Part shown: positions 36,695-45,848 of the stretch, one piece after another | Layout of the letters: the number at the start of each line of letters is the position of its first letter | How positions within the stretch are numbered: the first letter of the stretch is position 1 | From: Rouxiella badensis | GTDB taxonomy: Bacteria > Pseudomonadota > Gammaproteobacteria > Enterobacterales > Enterobacteriaceae | NCBI RefSeq assembly: GCF_002093665.1 | Contig: NZ_MRWE01000032.1 | Location: 1-62,241 of the forward strand | Length of the DNA stretch: 62,241 nucleotides | Direction: 5' to 3' | Made by a program: the position numbers and the translations under genes | The notes under the pieces: generated by a model | Database searches by the model: none | Seen by the model: the letters and a program-made list of their open reading frames with translations, nothing else | What the model was told of the DNA's origin: nothing

Positions 36695-37153
36695 TTAGCT
36701 TTCTTTGTTGTCGAGGATCTGCAAAAGATCCTGCTTGAGCGAAGACATTTGATTGGCGTACTTTTCTTTGCGTTCCGCATCTTCGAGCAGCTGAATGATG
36801 GTGTCCGACAGGGTAACGCCACGCCGCTGGGCCAAGGCAGCCAGTCTCTGCCAGACCAGAAACTCGAGATCGATAGACTTTTTACGCGTGTGCTGATGCT
36901 CCGAATTGAAATGACGCTTACGACGCGCACGAATAGTCTGCTTCAGACGATTATCCAGCGCTTTACTCATGTGGTTATCTATCCACTCGAGCACTTTGAT
37001 CGGTTCGTTTTCTAATCGGAGAAGCTGCTCCACAGCATCCTGCGCCGCACTGTTCTCGATGTGGCGGGTGATCCTTTCACCTTCGCGGTGTTTTTTTACC
37101 AGATACTTCCATTTCCAACCGCTCTCAAGGTTTTCCAGTTGCTGATATTTCAT
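36695..37153 (-). CDS. matP: Macrodomain Ter protein MatP
   Basis: Organises the Ter region of the chromosome by binding matS sites and couples it to division through ZapB. The start is the ATG at 37153-37151, giving 152 residues ([18 protein letters not shown]); an upstream ATG adds seven unconserved residues. The central block [20 protein letters not shown] is nearly invariant in enterobacteria, the ribbon-helix-helix DNA-binding part follows, and the C-terminal helix ([19 protein letters not shown]) forms the coiled-coil tetramer region. Confidence 0.95.
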   Translation of the reverse strand: MKYQQLENLESGWKWKYLVKKHREGERITRHIENSAAQDAVEQLLRLENEPIKVLEWIDNHMSKALDNRLKQTIRARRKRHFNSEHQHTRKKSIDLEFLVWQRLAALAQRRGVTLSDTIIQLLEDAERKEKYANQMSSLKQDLLQILDNKES

Positions 37154-37200
37154 CGCAGGCTCTTCTGTGACCATCTAACGTTGATAAGCATAGCAGCATT

Positions 37201-37281
37201 ATGTCACTTTTTTCCCTAAATATGTCACGACATTACCAGAGGTAAGTGGTTAAATTTCACCCATAAACTGCATAATGTCAC
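37201..37281. repeat. Three ATGTCAC repeats between matP and lonH
   Basis: ATGTCAC occurs at 37201, 37222 and 37275; the first two are exactly 21 bp apart, on the same face of the helix. They lie in the shared upstream region of matP and lonH and resemble half of the matS motif (GTGAC/GTCAC). Confidence 0.4.
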
Positions 37282-37333
37282 ATCTGCATGGGCTAACCGT
37301 GACTCTCGTGGTATGCAGCACGGCTTATTCTTG

Positions 37334-37339
37334 TATAAT
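37334..37339 (+). promoter_or_regulatory. -10 element of lonH
   Basis: Perfect TATAAT, 35 bp before the TTG start. It lies inside the longer open frame, which argues that translation does not begin upstream. Confidence 0.5.
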
Positions 37340-37373
37340 CGCCCTTTCCCTTTTGAAGACTACAGCTAACACA

Positions 37374-39137
37374 TTGACCAATAACCGACTTGATTGGCAG
37401 CTCTTACTGCCGGACTCTACGCCATACCAGACAATTTTTGCTACAGCGGATCAGTTGGCCCCGGTCGATTTTTCCCTTATTCAGCCTCGTCTTGAGAATG
37501 GACTTTCCCTTTTCTGCTTCCCTAATTCGCGCACGCGTTTTATGACGGTCAAAGGCCAGGAAAGTCGCGATTATCTCTCGCGTCTGGCCTCTGTCGTTAA
37601 CGACCTGCTGCCAGAAGCTGAAGAAATTGTCGGCAGCCAGTACCAGATTGACGGACGTCACGTTCAGGTACTGCCCGCACAGGACCCAACGGCCCCTTTC
37701 AGCGGAACGTCGAGCTGTCTTTATCAGGAATGGATTGAACCCGAGCAACTCTTTGGCTGTGTCCGCATCTATAAGGACCAGATTGAGCTTCAGCCCGGTT
37801 TAATTCATCAGGTTAATGGCGGCGTACTGATCCTGTCTATCCGCTCGCTGCTGGCCCAGCCGTTGCTGTGGCTGCGCCTTAAGCAGATGATCACCCAGGA
37901 AAGCTACCATTGGGTTTCTCCCGATGAAACGCGCCCGCTGCCGGTAAATATTCCGCCGATGCCGTTAGACGTTAAGCTTATCCTGGTTGGCGATCGCGTC
38001 TCTCTGGGCGAGCTGAATGATATGGAGCCGGAGCTGCTGGAGTCGGCGTTCTACGGTGAGTTTGAAGCTGACCTGCCTCTGGCCGACAATGACGACATGG
38101 AAAAATGGTGTGCCTATGTCAATACGTTGGCCGACGAACTCGAGATCCCGCGCCTTGCCGCCGACGCATGGCCTGAGTTGTTCAAGGCTGCGGTGCGCTT
38201 TAGTGGCGATCAGGGCTGCTTGCCCCTTTGCCCAACCTGGCTCTCGGCTCAACTGAGCGAGGCCGAGCTTTATAATGACGATCCTGAGCTCACCGCCAAA
38301 TCTTTCGACGCGGCGATTTCGACCCGCGCATGGCGTGAAAGCTATCTTCAGGAGCGTATGCAGGATGAAATCGAGCTGGGTCAGATTCTGATCGAGACCG
38401 ATGGAGAAGTGATTGGTCAAATTAACGGCCTGTCGGTGCTGGAATATCCGGGGCATCCGCGCGCCTTCGGTGAACCTTCACGTATTAGCTGCGTTGTGCA
38501 TACCGGTGATGGAGAATTCACCGACGTAGAACGTAAGGCAGAGCTTGGCGGCAATCTTCATGCTAAAGGCATGATGATTATGCAGGCCTTCCTGATTGCC
38601 GAACTGGAGCTCGATCAGCCGCTCCCCTTCTCTGCCTCGATTGTGTTCGAGCAGAGCTATGGTGAGGTTGATGGCGACAGTGCCTCGCTGGCCGAACTGT
38701 GTGCGCTGATCAGTGCGTTGGCGATGCAGCCTATCAATCAGCAAATCGCGGTGACGGGTTCGGTTGACCAATTCGGCAACGTACAGCCTATCGGCGGGGC
38801 CAATGAAAAAATCGAAGGATTCTTCGAGGTTTGCCAACGTCGTGGATTGACCGGCAAGCAAGGCGTGATTATTCCTACGGCTAACGTACGCAATCTCTGC
38901 CTGCACCCGCAGGTTATTGAAGCGGTTCGAGATGGCAAGTTCCACCTGTGGGCGGTTGAGAATGCGGCCGATGCGCTGCCTATCCTGACCGGTTTACTCT
39001 TTACGAATCAAGAGGAAAACGAGGAAAGTCCGACGCTGTTGGGACTTATTCAGGAGAGGATTGCTCAGGCAACCTTATCCGAGCGCCCTCGTTATCCGTG
39101 GCCACTGCGCTGGTTAAATTGGTTTTCGCACAGCTGA
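37374..39137 (+). CDS. lonH: Lon-like protease LonH (YcbZ)
   Basis: Lon-family serine protease with a degenerate ATPase part; physiological substrates are not well defined. The Lon proteolytic domain is in the C-terminal third with the Ser-Lys dyad: S436 in GEVDGDSASLAEL and K479 in GGANEKIEGF. The N-terminal two thirds lack a usable Walker A motif. I start at TTG 37374, giving 587 residues (E. coli 586) and placing the start after a TATAAT; the open frame reaches 37275. The gene stands between matP and fabA as in E. coli. Its last bases hold part of the fabA FadR site. Confidence 0.92.
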   Translation: MTNNRLDWQLLLPDSTPYQTIFATADQLAPVDFSLIQPRLENGLSLFCFPNSRTRFMTVKGQESRDYLSRLASVVNDLLPEAEEIVGSQYQIDGRHVQVLPAQDPTAPFSGTSSCLYQEWIEPEQLFGCVRIYKDQIELQPGLIHQVNGGVLILSIRSLLAQPLLWLRLKQMITQESYHWVSPDETRPLPVNIPPMPLDVKLILVGDRVSLGELNDMEPELLESAFYGEFEADLPLADNDDMEKWCAYVNTLADELEIPRLAADAWPELFKAAVRFSGDQGCLPLCPTWLSAQLSEAELYNDDPELTAKSFDAAISTRAWRESYLQERMQDEIELGQILIETDGEVIGQINGLSVLEYPGHPRAFGEPSRISCVVHTGDGEFTDVERKAELGGNLHAKGMMIMQAFLIAELELDQPLPFSASIVFEQSYGEVDGDSASLAELCALISALAMQPINQQIAVTGSVDQFGNVQPIGGANEKIEGFFEVCQRRGLTGKQGVIIPTANVRNLCLHPQVIEAVRDGKFHLWAVENAADALPILTGLLFTNQEENEESPTLLGLIQERIAQATLSERPRYPWPLRWLNWFSHS

Positions 39138-39172
39138 TCGGACTTGTTCGGCTTACAGCTGTTAGCTAAGAT
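39132..39172 (+). promoter_or_regulatory. fabA promoter with FadR and FabR operators
   Basis: AGCTGATCGGACTTGTT (39132-39148) fits the FadR site, the activator of fabA. The -35 TTGTTC (39144-39149) and -10 TAAGAT (39167-39172) are 17 bp apart. Between them lies the near-palindrome GCTTACAGCTGTTAGC (39151-39166), in the position where FabR represses E. coli fabA. Confidence 0.75.
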
Positions 39173-39205
39173 GCGTGCTTCAACAAAATAAGGCTTACAT
39201 ACAAC

Positions 39206-39724
39206 ATGGTAGATAAACGCGAATCCTATACGAAAGAAGACCTCGTAGCCTCTGGCAAAAGCGAACTTTTCGGAGCAGGTGGACCACCATTGCCGTCGGG
39301 CAATATGCTGATGATGGACCGCATCGTCAAAATGACCGAAGACGGCGGTAGCCACAATAAGGGTTATGTTGAAGCCGAATTAGATATCAATCCCGATCTG
39401 TGGTTCTTCGGATGCCACTTCATCGGCGATCCGGTGATGCCTGGTTGTCTGGGTCTGGACGCGATGTGGCAGTTGGTCGGTTTCTATCTCGGCTGGCTGG
39501 GTGGCGAAGGCAAAGGCCGCGCACTGGGCGTTGGCGAAGTGAAATTCACCGGTCAGGTGCTGCCAACGGCTAAGAAAGTGACTTATCGTCTGAACTTCAA
39601 ACGCGTGATCAATCGTAAACTGATCATGGGTGTGGCAGACGGTGAAGTGTTGGTTGACGGCGAAGTTATCTATACCGCCACTGACCTGAAAGTGGGTCTG
39701 TTCAAAGACACCGCCGCTTTCTAA
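39206..39724 (+). CDS. fabA: 3-hydroxydecanoyl-ACP dehydratase/isomerase FabA
   Basis: Bifunctional enzyme that dehydrates 3-hydroxydecanoyl-ACP and isomerises trans-2 to cis-3-decenoyl-ACP, the branch point for unsaturated fatty acids. The 172-residue product has the single hot-dog fold active site with H71 ([13 protein letters not shown]) and D85 (CLGLDAMW). The length equals E. coli FabA. Confidence 0.97.
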   Translation: MVDKRESYTKEDLVASGKSELFGAGGPPLPSGNMLMMDRIVKMTEDGGSHNKGYVEAELDINPDLWFFGCHFIGDPVMPGCLGLDAMWQLVGFYLGWLGGEGKGRALGVGEVKFTGQVLPTAKKVTYRLNFKRVINRKLIMGVADGEVLVDGEVIYTATDLKVGLFKDTAAF

Positions 39725-39862
39725 AAAATAAAGCGTTACCCAGGTAATTTTGGATTTAGGCAACATGGCGAAAGAGTGAATTTCAGGAGCTTACACAAAC
39801 AAAAGTAGGTGACTGGGGGGCATCAGAGACGCCAACGCAGCAGAAATTCTAGATATGAAGGG

Positions 39863-39902
39863 TAAAAAACCTCCGCAGTTTGCTGTCAAATTGCGGAGGT
39901 TA
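39863..39902 (-). terminator. Terminator of rmf
   Basis: On the minus strand AACCTCCGCA and TGCGGAGGTT form a stem followed by a T run, about 25 bp after the rmf stop. It could also end fabA transcripts, though no T run follows on the plus strand. Confidence 0.85.
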
Positions 39903-39925
39903 TCCTTTTACTGTCAGGGGTAGAC

Positions 39926-40093
39926 TTACGCGTTAACTGCCCTAACCTCCATGGCCTCTCGCCAACCTCCAAGCCAGTGTGACCGCGCATCTAGCGATTG
40001 GTAAGGACAAATTTCTTTCGAACGTCCTACAATACCTGCTTGGTATCCACGTGATTGTGCCCGTTCCAGGCGATCGCGTTTTTGTCTCTTCAT
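39926..40093 (-). CDS. rmf: Ribosome modulation factor
   Basis: Binds the ribosome in stationary phase and drives 100S dimer formation (hibernation). The 55-residue, highly basic product begins MKRQKRDRLERAQSRGYQAG and contains GRSKEICPYQ and WLGGWREAM, all signature parts of RMF. The ATG at 40093-40091 is preceded by GAGG. The gene lies between fabA and pqiC on the minus strand, the same arrangement as in E. coli. In E. coli transcription is controlled by ppGpp and CRP. Confidence 0.96.
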   Translation of the reverse strand: MKRQKRDRLERAQSRGYQAGIVGRSKEICPYQSLDARSHWLGGWREAMEVRAVNA

Positions 40094-40163
40094 GCCTCGT
40101 GTCCCTCATTATTCAGGTCAAGTGGAAAGAAAACAGTGTCCGCTTAACTGCGTCCACACCTAA

Positions 40164-40192
40164 CAAATAGCCCCGATTCTCCCGTAGGTCAA
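40164..40192 (-). promoter_or_regulatory. Candidate rmf promoter
   Basis: Minus-strand TTGACC, 17-bp spacer, TATTTG; start about 65 bp before rmf. The -10 is poor, in keeping with a factor-dependent promoter. Confidence 0.35.
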
Positions 40193-40290
40193 TGCGCAAA
40201 ATTCACGCCACTGTCACAATATTGCGCTATCTTTATTGATTGCGCGCAAGCTAATCGCGCAGCTAAAGCCTCAGGCACCTGATCGCCAAT

Positions 40291-40333
40291 AAAAAAATCC
40301 CGCCCCCTGAATGACCAGGAAGCGGGATTTTTT
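40291..40333. terminator. Terminator after pqiABC
   Basis: AAATCCCGC / GCGGGATTT stem with A and T runs at both ends; it serves the minus-strand pqi operon and could work in both directions. Confidence 0.88.
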
Positions 40334-40353
40334 ATCGAACTAATAAAAAGAAT

Positions 40354-40935
40354 TTATCTTATTTGCAGGGCGATGCTGTTGGCTTCTTGTTCCCAACCCG
40401 TCGCCAAAGTCCTGACCAGCGCATCATAACCATCCTGATTCTGCTTCAGCTCGATATTGAAGTTATGCTGGCTGACCTGCCCATCACGCGTAAGCGTCCA
40501 TGTGCCGCTGATGACGGCCGTGCCGTCATAGCGCCCATGGAACCCTGTTACGTTCACAGAAAGCTGCTCCTGATTGCCATCACTGGCCTGTTGGCCTGAT
40601 ACAACCCAGCCCGGCAGATTGCGGCCGAGGTAGGTTTGCAGAGTCTGCTGCAGCTGTTGGTCAAGCGGACTGGCCCACAGGTTATTGGCCGCCATCACGT
40701 ACTGCACGTCGTTAGTCTGGTAAACCAGACCCGAGGTACCGAGGAAGTCGGCCACGCTAACCTGAGAAATCCACAGCTTCGGTTTTTGTGCGGCAGGCGT
40801 TAGCCCACCGCCTGCACTCACCACCGCTACCGGTGCCGAACTGTTGACAGTCGGCAGTTGGTAATAGGTTTTTTTACCGTCGCTGCTACAGGCAGCCAGG
40901 AACAACGCTAAGACGACAGGTATCCATTTCATCAT
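40354..40935 (-). CDS. pqiC: Intermembrane transport lipoprotein PqiC
   Basis: Outer-membrane lipoprotein partner of the PqiAB lipid-transport system (ymbA; ABC-type auxiliary family DUF330). The signal peptide ends in LAAC, so C16 would be lipidated. Conserved parts include YYQLPTVNSS, LVYQTNDVQYVMAANNLWASPLDQ (two shorter pieces: VYQTNDVQYV, NLWASPLDQQL) and PGWVVSGQ. The 193-residue frame starts immediately after the pqiB stop (TAAATG), so it is translated in the same operon. Confidence 0.94.
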   Translation of the reverse strand: MMKWIPVVLALFLAACSSDGKKTYYQLPTVNSSAPVAVVSAGGGLTPAAQKPKLWISQVSVADFLGTSGLVYQTNDVQYVMAANNLWASPLDQQLQQTLQTYLGRNLPGWVVSGQQASDGNQEQLSVNVTGFHGRYDGTAVISGTWTLTRDGQVSQHNFNIELKQNQDGYDALVRTLATGWEQEANSIALQIR

Positions 40936-42597
40936 TTATTTGGCCTTCTTCGGCTGAGGATCATCTTGCCCTGGGGCGGCGAATACCAGCGCATTACTCT
41001 TATGATTCAGAGTCCTGAGCACTGGCTGCAGTTCACGCAGCGTTTCATCCAGACGCTGCATATCATCGACCATCTTGTTGTAGGCCGGTGAACCAGGCTG
41101 GAAGCCCTGCATGCTGCGATTAAGCTGCAACAGCGTTTTCTGCATATCCTGCGGCAGATTCTTCATCTCTTTGCTCGAGACAATGGCGTTGAGCGAGTCG
41201 ATGGTTTTCTGCGTCGATTGCAGCGTTTTCTGACTCTGCGCCAGCGTCTTGGTCGCTTCCGTAATCATTGGATTCAACGGCAAGGCGTTGATCTTATCCA
41301 GGGTTGCCATCAGTTTCTGCTGGATCTGTGCCAGACCCCCACTCACCGTCGGCAACAGCGCCTGACCATCAATAGACTTCGGTCCGGTCCAAGGCTTGGC
41401 GTTAGGGTAGAAGTCCAGATCGACGTACAGCGAACCGGTCAGCAGGTTGGCAGATTTCAACGATGCGCGCAGACCATGCTTGAGCGCCGCCTGAAGCTGT
41501 TCATCCATATTGAAGTTTTTACCCAGCAGTTTGTTGAAACGCTCAGGCTCGATGCGAATCAAGACCGGAATGCTGTAACCGCTGTCGATCTGGCTCGCCA
41601 TACCAAACTTCTCATAAGGCACCTGGCCGACCGTACCCAAACGAATACCGCGGAACTCAACCGACGCGCCCGGCTGCAGACCACGCACCGAATCGCTGAA
41701 GAACAGCACATAGTCGGTATGGTTGGTATACAGAGAGTCCTGAATGCTGCGCTGGTCGTTGAACAGGGCATAGGACGCGCTGTTGTCGGCTTTGTTACCG
41801 GCTTCCCAACCGTCTGGCACGTCGAAGCTGACGCCACCGCTAAACAGCGTGGTGAGCGAGCCCATTTCGACGCGAATGCCGGCAGAAGACATATCAAAGT
41901 TCACCCCGCTCTCTTTCCAGAAACGCACGTTGGTGGTCACCAGGCCATCATATGGCGCACGGATAAACAGCTGATAGCGAATCTTACGCGACTGCGGGTC
42001 GAAGTGGCTGGTTTCCACCGTCCCCACCTGGAAGCCGCGGAACAGCACCGGATCGCCTGGATTTAGCTGACCGGCACGGTCACTGGTCAGAATAACGCGA
42101 ATACCCTGGGCGTCCGGAGAAGCCAACGGCGGTGCGTCAAGTAACTTGTATTGCTCTTTCTCTTCGCCTTTAGATCCCGGCTGAAGCTGGATATAGGCGC
42201 CAGACAGCAGCGTGCCGAGCCCTGAAATCCCTTCACGCCCAATCTGCGGTTTCACGACCCAAAACACCGAGTCGTTCTTGAGCATTTTTTCCATGCCAGA
42301 ATCGAGTCGTGCCTTGATAATGACCTGCTGTAGGTCAGCGCTCAGACTGACCGTTTCGACCTGCCCCACGTTAACGTTACGGCTTTTTATGCTCGTTTTA
42401 CCGGCTTCAATGCCTTCCGCCGACGAGGTAATCAGTGTCACCTCCGGTCCCTGATGACTAAAGTGATAAAACAGGATCCAGCCGCCGATGAGGGCGGTCA
42501 GGATCGGGATTATCCACACTGGAGACCAGCGCTTGATACTCCCGACTTCGGCTTCACCCGAGGTGTTTTCATCCCGGGTGTGTTTATTTTCCGCCAT
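40936..42597 (-). CDS. pqiB: Intermembrane transport protein PqiB (MCE family)
   Basis: Periplasmic MCE-domain protein anchored in the inner membrane. In E. coli PqiB hexamers stack three MCE rings and a long coiled-coil needle that spans the periplasm for phospholipid transfer. The 553-residue product has one membrane segment (WSPVWIIPILTALIGGWILF), three MCE domains (about 45-140, 160-225, 285-390) and a helical C-terminal tail rich in Gln and Leu. The ATG at 42597-42595 (MAENKHTRDE) overlaps pqiA by 14 bp. Confidence 0.94.
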   Translation of the reverse strand: MAENKHTRDENTSGEAEVGSIKRWSPVWIIPILTALIGGWILFYHFSHQGPEVTLITSSAEGIEAGKTSIKSRNVNVGQVETVSLSADLQQVIIKARLDSGMEKMLKNDSVFWVVKPQIGREGISGLGTLLSGAYIQLQPGSKGEEKEQYKLLDAPPLASPDAQGIRVILTSDRAGQLNPGDPVLFRGFQVGTVETSHFDPQSRKIRYQLFIRAPYDGLVTTNVRFWKESGVNFDMSSAGIRVEMGSLTTLFSGGVSFDVPDGWEAGNKADNSASYALFNDQRSIQDSLYTNHTDYVLFFSDSVRGLQPGASVEFRGIRLGTVGQVPYEKFGMASQIDSGYSIPVLIRIEPERFNKLLGKNFNMDEQLQAALKHGLRASLKSANLLTGSLYVDLDFYPNAKPWTGPKSIDGQALLPTVSGGLAQIQQKLMATLDKINALPLNPMITEATKTLAQSQKTLQSTQKTIDSLNAIVSSKEMKNLPQDMQKTLLQLNRSMQGFQPGSPAYNKMVDDMQRLDETLRELQPVLRTLNHKSNALVFAAPGQDDPQPKKAK

Positions 42598-43849
42598 CGC
42601 GTTGCTCCTTATTATCAAAGGTTCCTGAGCGATCCCAAATCAAACGGGGATCGAAAGTGGTTGCGGCGAACATCGTGAGGATCACGACCAATGCAAACAG
42701 CAAGGCGCCGATATCTGGATAAATACTCATTAACTGCCCCATTCTGACCAGCGCCGAGAGCACCGCGATAACGAAAACGTCAATCATCGACCAACGACCC
42801 ACCAGCTCCACCACCTCATAGATGACGTGCTGCCTCTCGCGGTCGACCCGTTTGCGGCTTTGTGCGTCCCAGCACAGCCAGGCGATCGCCAACATTTTCA
42901 GCGACGGCACCATGATACTGGCGATAAAAATCACCATCGCTATCGGATAAGAGCCCTCTCCCCAAAGGAACACCACGCCCGCCATAATGGTCGAGGTCAT
43001 CTTGGTTCCCAGTGACTGGGTAATCATGATAGGCATCAAGTTGGCCGGGATATACAGCATCAGCGACGTCACCAGCAGCGCCATGGTCCACTGTAGGCTG
43101 TAGCGCTTACGCGCATGTCCCTTGCTGGTACAACGCGGACACACTGACTGCTTTGCCGGCAGTATCGCCATGCAGCATTCGCAGGAGCGCAGCCCCTGCG
43201 AGAGGCCGCTTTGCCCAACGTGTAAAGGCTGAGCAATCGTCGGTGTCGGTGCCGCCTGATTCCACAGCCAGTAACGGTCTGTGCACTGGAATGCGCGTAC
43301 CTGAAGTAAACAGAACAAAACGTAGGGAATAAAGCTGGTGCCGATCCCCACTTCACCGTAGGCGATAAGCTTAACAAAGCTCACTAATACGCCGGCGAGG
43401 AAAATCTCGACCATACACCAGGGTTTAAGGTGGAACAGGATCCAAGCGATACGAATCTTCCACGCCCTGGGTAGCGGCGCTCTTCCGCAGAGGATAACGA
43501 TTGCCAGCATACAAAATGCCGGAATAAGCTGGACCACAATCATAAACAGCGACGCCATACTGGCGTAGTCATCTGCCACCAGCACCTGCGGAATTTGAAT
43601 CAGGGTTATCTGGCTGGTCAGCCCTTTGACGTTCATGTTCACGAACGAGAACATATTCGCCAGCACCAGCATGAAGAGTGCACAAAGCGCGTAGCCAAGC
43701 GGCCGTTTACGCGGCTCTTTCCAGCGCGTGGTCAGCGTAGATTTACAACGAGGACAGCTGGCCTTTTGGCCATATTGCAGTGCGGGCAGCGTCACCAATA
43801 AATCACAGTCGGGACACAGTATGTGCGGGTCATGAGAGTGTGAACACAC
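42584..43849 (-). CDS. pqiA: Intermembrane transport protein PqiA
   Basis: Inner-membrane component of the paraquat-inducible Pqi lipid-transport system. Two repeated halves each carry a zinc-ribbon (CPDC ... CPRC near the N-terminus; CECC ... CPRC near residue 225) followed by about four membrane segments. The start is a GTG at 43849-43847 with GAGGAG 6 bp upstream, giving 421 residues beginning MCSHSHDPHILC, like E. coli PqiA; a TTG two codons earlier is directly adjacent to that ribosome binding site and is unlikely. SoxRS control is known in E. coli. Confidence 0.93.
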   Translation of the reverse strand: MCSHSHDPHILCPDCDLLVTLPALQYGQKASCPRCKSTLTTRWKEPRKRPLGYALCALFMLVLANMFSFVNMNVKGLTSQITLIQIPQVLVADDYASMASLFMIVVQLIPAFCMLAIVILCGRAPLPRAWKIRIAWILFHLKPWCMVEIFLAGVLVSFVKLIAYGEVGIGTSFIPYVLFCLLQVRAFQCTDRYWLWNQAAPTPTIAQPLHVGQSGLSQGLRSCECCMAILPAKQSVCPRCTSKGHARKRYSLQWTMALLVTSLMLYIPANLMPIMITQSLGTKMTSTIMAGVVFLWGEGSYPIAMVIFIASIMVPSLKMLAIAWLCWDAQSRKRVDRERQHVIYEVVELVGRWSMIDVFVIAVLSALVRMGQLMSIYPDIGALLFALVVILTMFAATTFDPRLIWDRSGTFDNKEQRDGGK

Positions 43850-43938
43850 ATTCAACTCCTCAATGGCGAAACACGGGGAAAACCGAAAACCTTACCGCCT
43901 TCCCTTCACTGGGAAAGCGGTAAAGCCAAGACGCAACC

Positions 43939-45843
43939 TTAGCCGTTTTTCTGGGCTTCAAGCGCTTCCCAACGCTCAAACGCCTGCTCTAATTCGAGCT
44001 CGGCACTGGCAAGGGCATTCAATACTTGCTGGGTTTCATCGTGAGGGCGCGTAAAGAAGTCGGCGTCACTCATCTGCTTGCCGAGTTCTTCGATACGTGT
44101 TTCCAACTCACTGATTTTCTGAGGTAACTGTTCCAGCTCACGCTGTTGATTGTAGCTCAGTTTATTCGCAGTACGTTTTACCGGCTCAGCTTTTACCGCC
44201 GCCGCCGCTTTAGTCTCTACCGGTGCAGACTGACGCAGCACGCGCTGGGATTTACGCTGATGGTGCGCATCGTGATAACCGCCGACGTAGCTGTTAATCA
44301 CGCCGTCGCCTTCGTAGATCCAGCATTCGGTCGCGGAGTTGTCGACGAATTCACGGTCGTGGCTGACCAGCATAACGGTACCCTGGTAGCTGTCGATCAG
44401 CTCTTCCAGCAGTTCCAGCGTTTCTACGTCAAGGTCATTGGTTGGTTCATCGAGAATCAACAGGTTGCTTGGGCGCAGGAAAAGTTTAGCCAGCAGGAGA
44501 CGGTTACGCTCACCGCCGGACAGCGCCTTGACCGGGGTCATTGCGCGTTTTGGGTGGAACAGGAAGTCCTGCAGATAGCCCAGCACGTGACGTGAACGGC
44601 CGTTGACCATCACCTCTTGCTTGCCTTCTGCCAGGTTGTCCATCACGGTGCGTTCTGGGTCGAGCTCGGCACGGTGCTGGTCGAAGTAGGCAACTTCCAG
44701 CTTGGTACCGCAGTGAACGCGGCCGCTGTCGGCTTCGAGCTGACCTAACATCAGCTTGAGTAGCGTCGTTTTACCACAGCCGTTCGGGCCTACCAGCGCA
44801 ATCTTGTCGCCACGCATAACCTGGGCGGTGAAATGGCTAACCAGCTGTTTACCAGACACATTGTAGCTGACGTCTTCCATTTCGAAGACAATCTTGCCTG
44901 AACGAACCGCTTCTTCCACCTGCATTTTGGCGGTGCCCATCACTTCGCGGCGCTCGGAGCGCTCGCGACGCAAGGCTTTCAGTGCACGCACGCGGCCTTC
45001 GTTACGGGTACGACGTGCCTTGATGCCCTGGCGGATCCACACTTCTTCCTGCGCCAGCTTCTTGTCAAATTCGGCATTTTGCAGCTCTTCCACGCGCAGC
45101 GCTTCTTCTTTGCTGGTCAGATACAGCTCATAGTTGCCCGGATAGGACACCAGCTTGCCGCGGTCGAGGTCGACAATACGCGTCGCCATGTTGCGGATGA
45201 AGGAACGGTCGTGGGAGATAAAGATAATGCTGCCCTGGAACTCTTTCAGGAACTCTTCCAGCCACGCGATACTTTCGATATCCAGGTGGTTAGTCGGTTC
45301 GTCAAGCAGCAGAACCTGCGGTGAGCTGACCAGCGCACGGCCCAGCGCCGCTTTACGCAGCCAGCCGCCGGACAGTGCAGAAAGCTCGGTATCACCGTCA
45401 AGACCCAGCTGCAGCAGAACTTCCGAAATACGGCTGTCGAGCTGCCACAGGCCCTGGTGATCGAGGATCTCCATAATCTGCGCCAGCTTGTTCATGTTCT
45501 TCTCACTCGGGTCGCTTTCGACCAGATGTGAAATCGCGTGGTAGGCTTTGAGATGCTCGGCCTGCTCGGCAACGCCTTCGGAGACGAAGTCAAATACCGT
45601 GCCGCCGATGTTGCGCGGAGGATCCTGCTGCAAACGCGCAACAATCAGGTCCTGCTCATACACAATGCGTCCGTCATCCAGCGGCACTTCGCGGTTGAGG
45701 ATCTTCATCAGCGTTGATTTACCCGCGCCGTTACGCCCAACCAGACAGACGCGCTCGTTAGGTTCGATATGTAATTCAGTGTTGTCTAAAATGGGGGCAT
45801 CGCTGAAGGACAGCCATGCACCTGACATGCTAATTAACGACAT
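43939..45843 (-). CDS. uup: ABC-F ATPase Uup
   Basis: Cytosolic ABC-F protein linked to ribosome function and to suppression of transposon precise excision. The 634-residue product contains two nucleotide-binding domains: Walker A VGRNGAGKST with signature LSGGWLRKAALGRAL and Walker B LLLDEPTNHLD, then GPNGCGKTT with LSGGERNRLLLAKLF and LILDEPTNDLD. A C-terminal coiled-coil DNA-binding domain follows (LPQKISELETRIEELGKQ). It starts 5 bp after the rlmL stop, so the two form an operon. Confidence 0.96.
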   Translation of the reverse strand: MSLISMSGAWLSFSDAPILDNTELHIEPNERVCLVGRNGAGKSTLMKILNREVPLDDGRIVYEQDLIVARLQQDPPRNIGGTVFDFVSEGVAEQAEHLKAYHAISHLVESDPSEKNMNKLAQIMEILDHQGLWQLDSRISEVLLQLGLDGDTELSALSGGWLRKAALGRALVSSPQVLLLDEPTNHLDIESIAWLEEFLKEFQGSIIFISHDRSFIRNMATRIVDLDRGKLVSYPGNYELYLTSKEEALRVEELQNAEFDKKLAQEEVWIRQGIKARRTRNEGRVRALKALRRERSERREVMGTAKMQVEEAVRSGKIVFEMEDVSYNVSGKQLVSHFTAQVMRGDKIALVGPNGCGKTTLLKLMLGQLEADSGRVHCGTKLEVAYFDQHRAELDPERTVMDNLAEGKQEVMVNGRSRHVLGYLQDFLFHPKRAMTPVKALSGGERNRLLLAKLFLRPSNLLILDEPTNDLDVETLELLEELIDSYQGTVMLVSHDREFVDNSATECWIYEGDGVINSYVGGYHDAHHQRKSQRVLRQSAPVETKAAAAVKAEPVKRTANKLSYNQQRELEQLPQKISELETRIEELGKQMSDADFFTRPHDETQQVLNALASAELELEQAFERWEALEAQKNG

Positions 45844-45848
45844 AGACT

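Noticed and set aside
37275-37373. 33-codon N-terminal extension of lonH
   Set aside because: Contains a TATAAT promoter element and is not found in the 586-residue E. coli protein.
39979-40170. 63-codon plus-strand frame downstream of fabA
   Set aside because: Antisense shadow of rmf, which is unmistakable on the minus strand.
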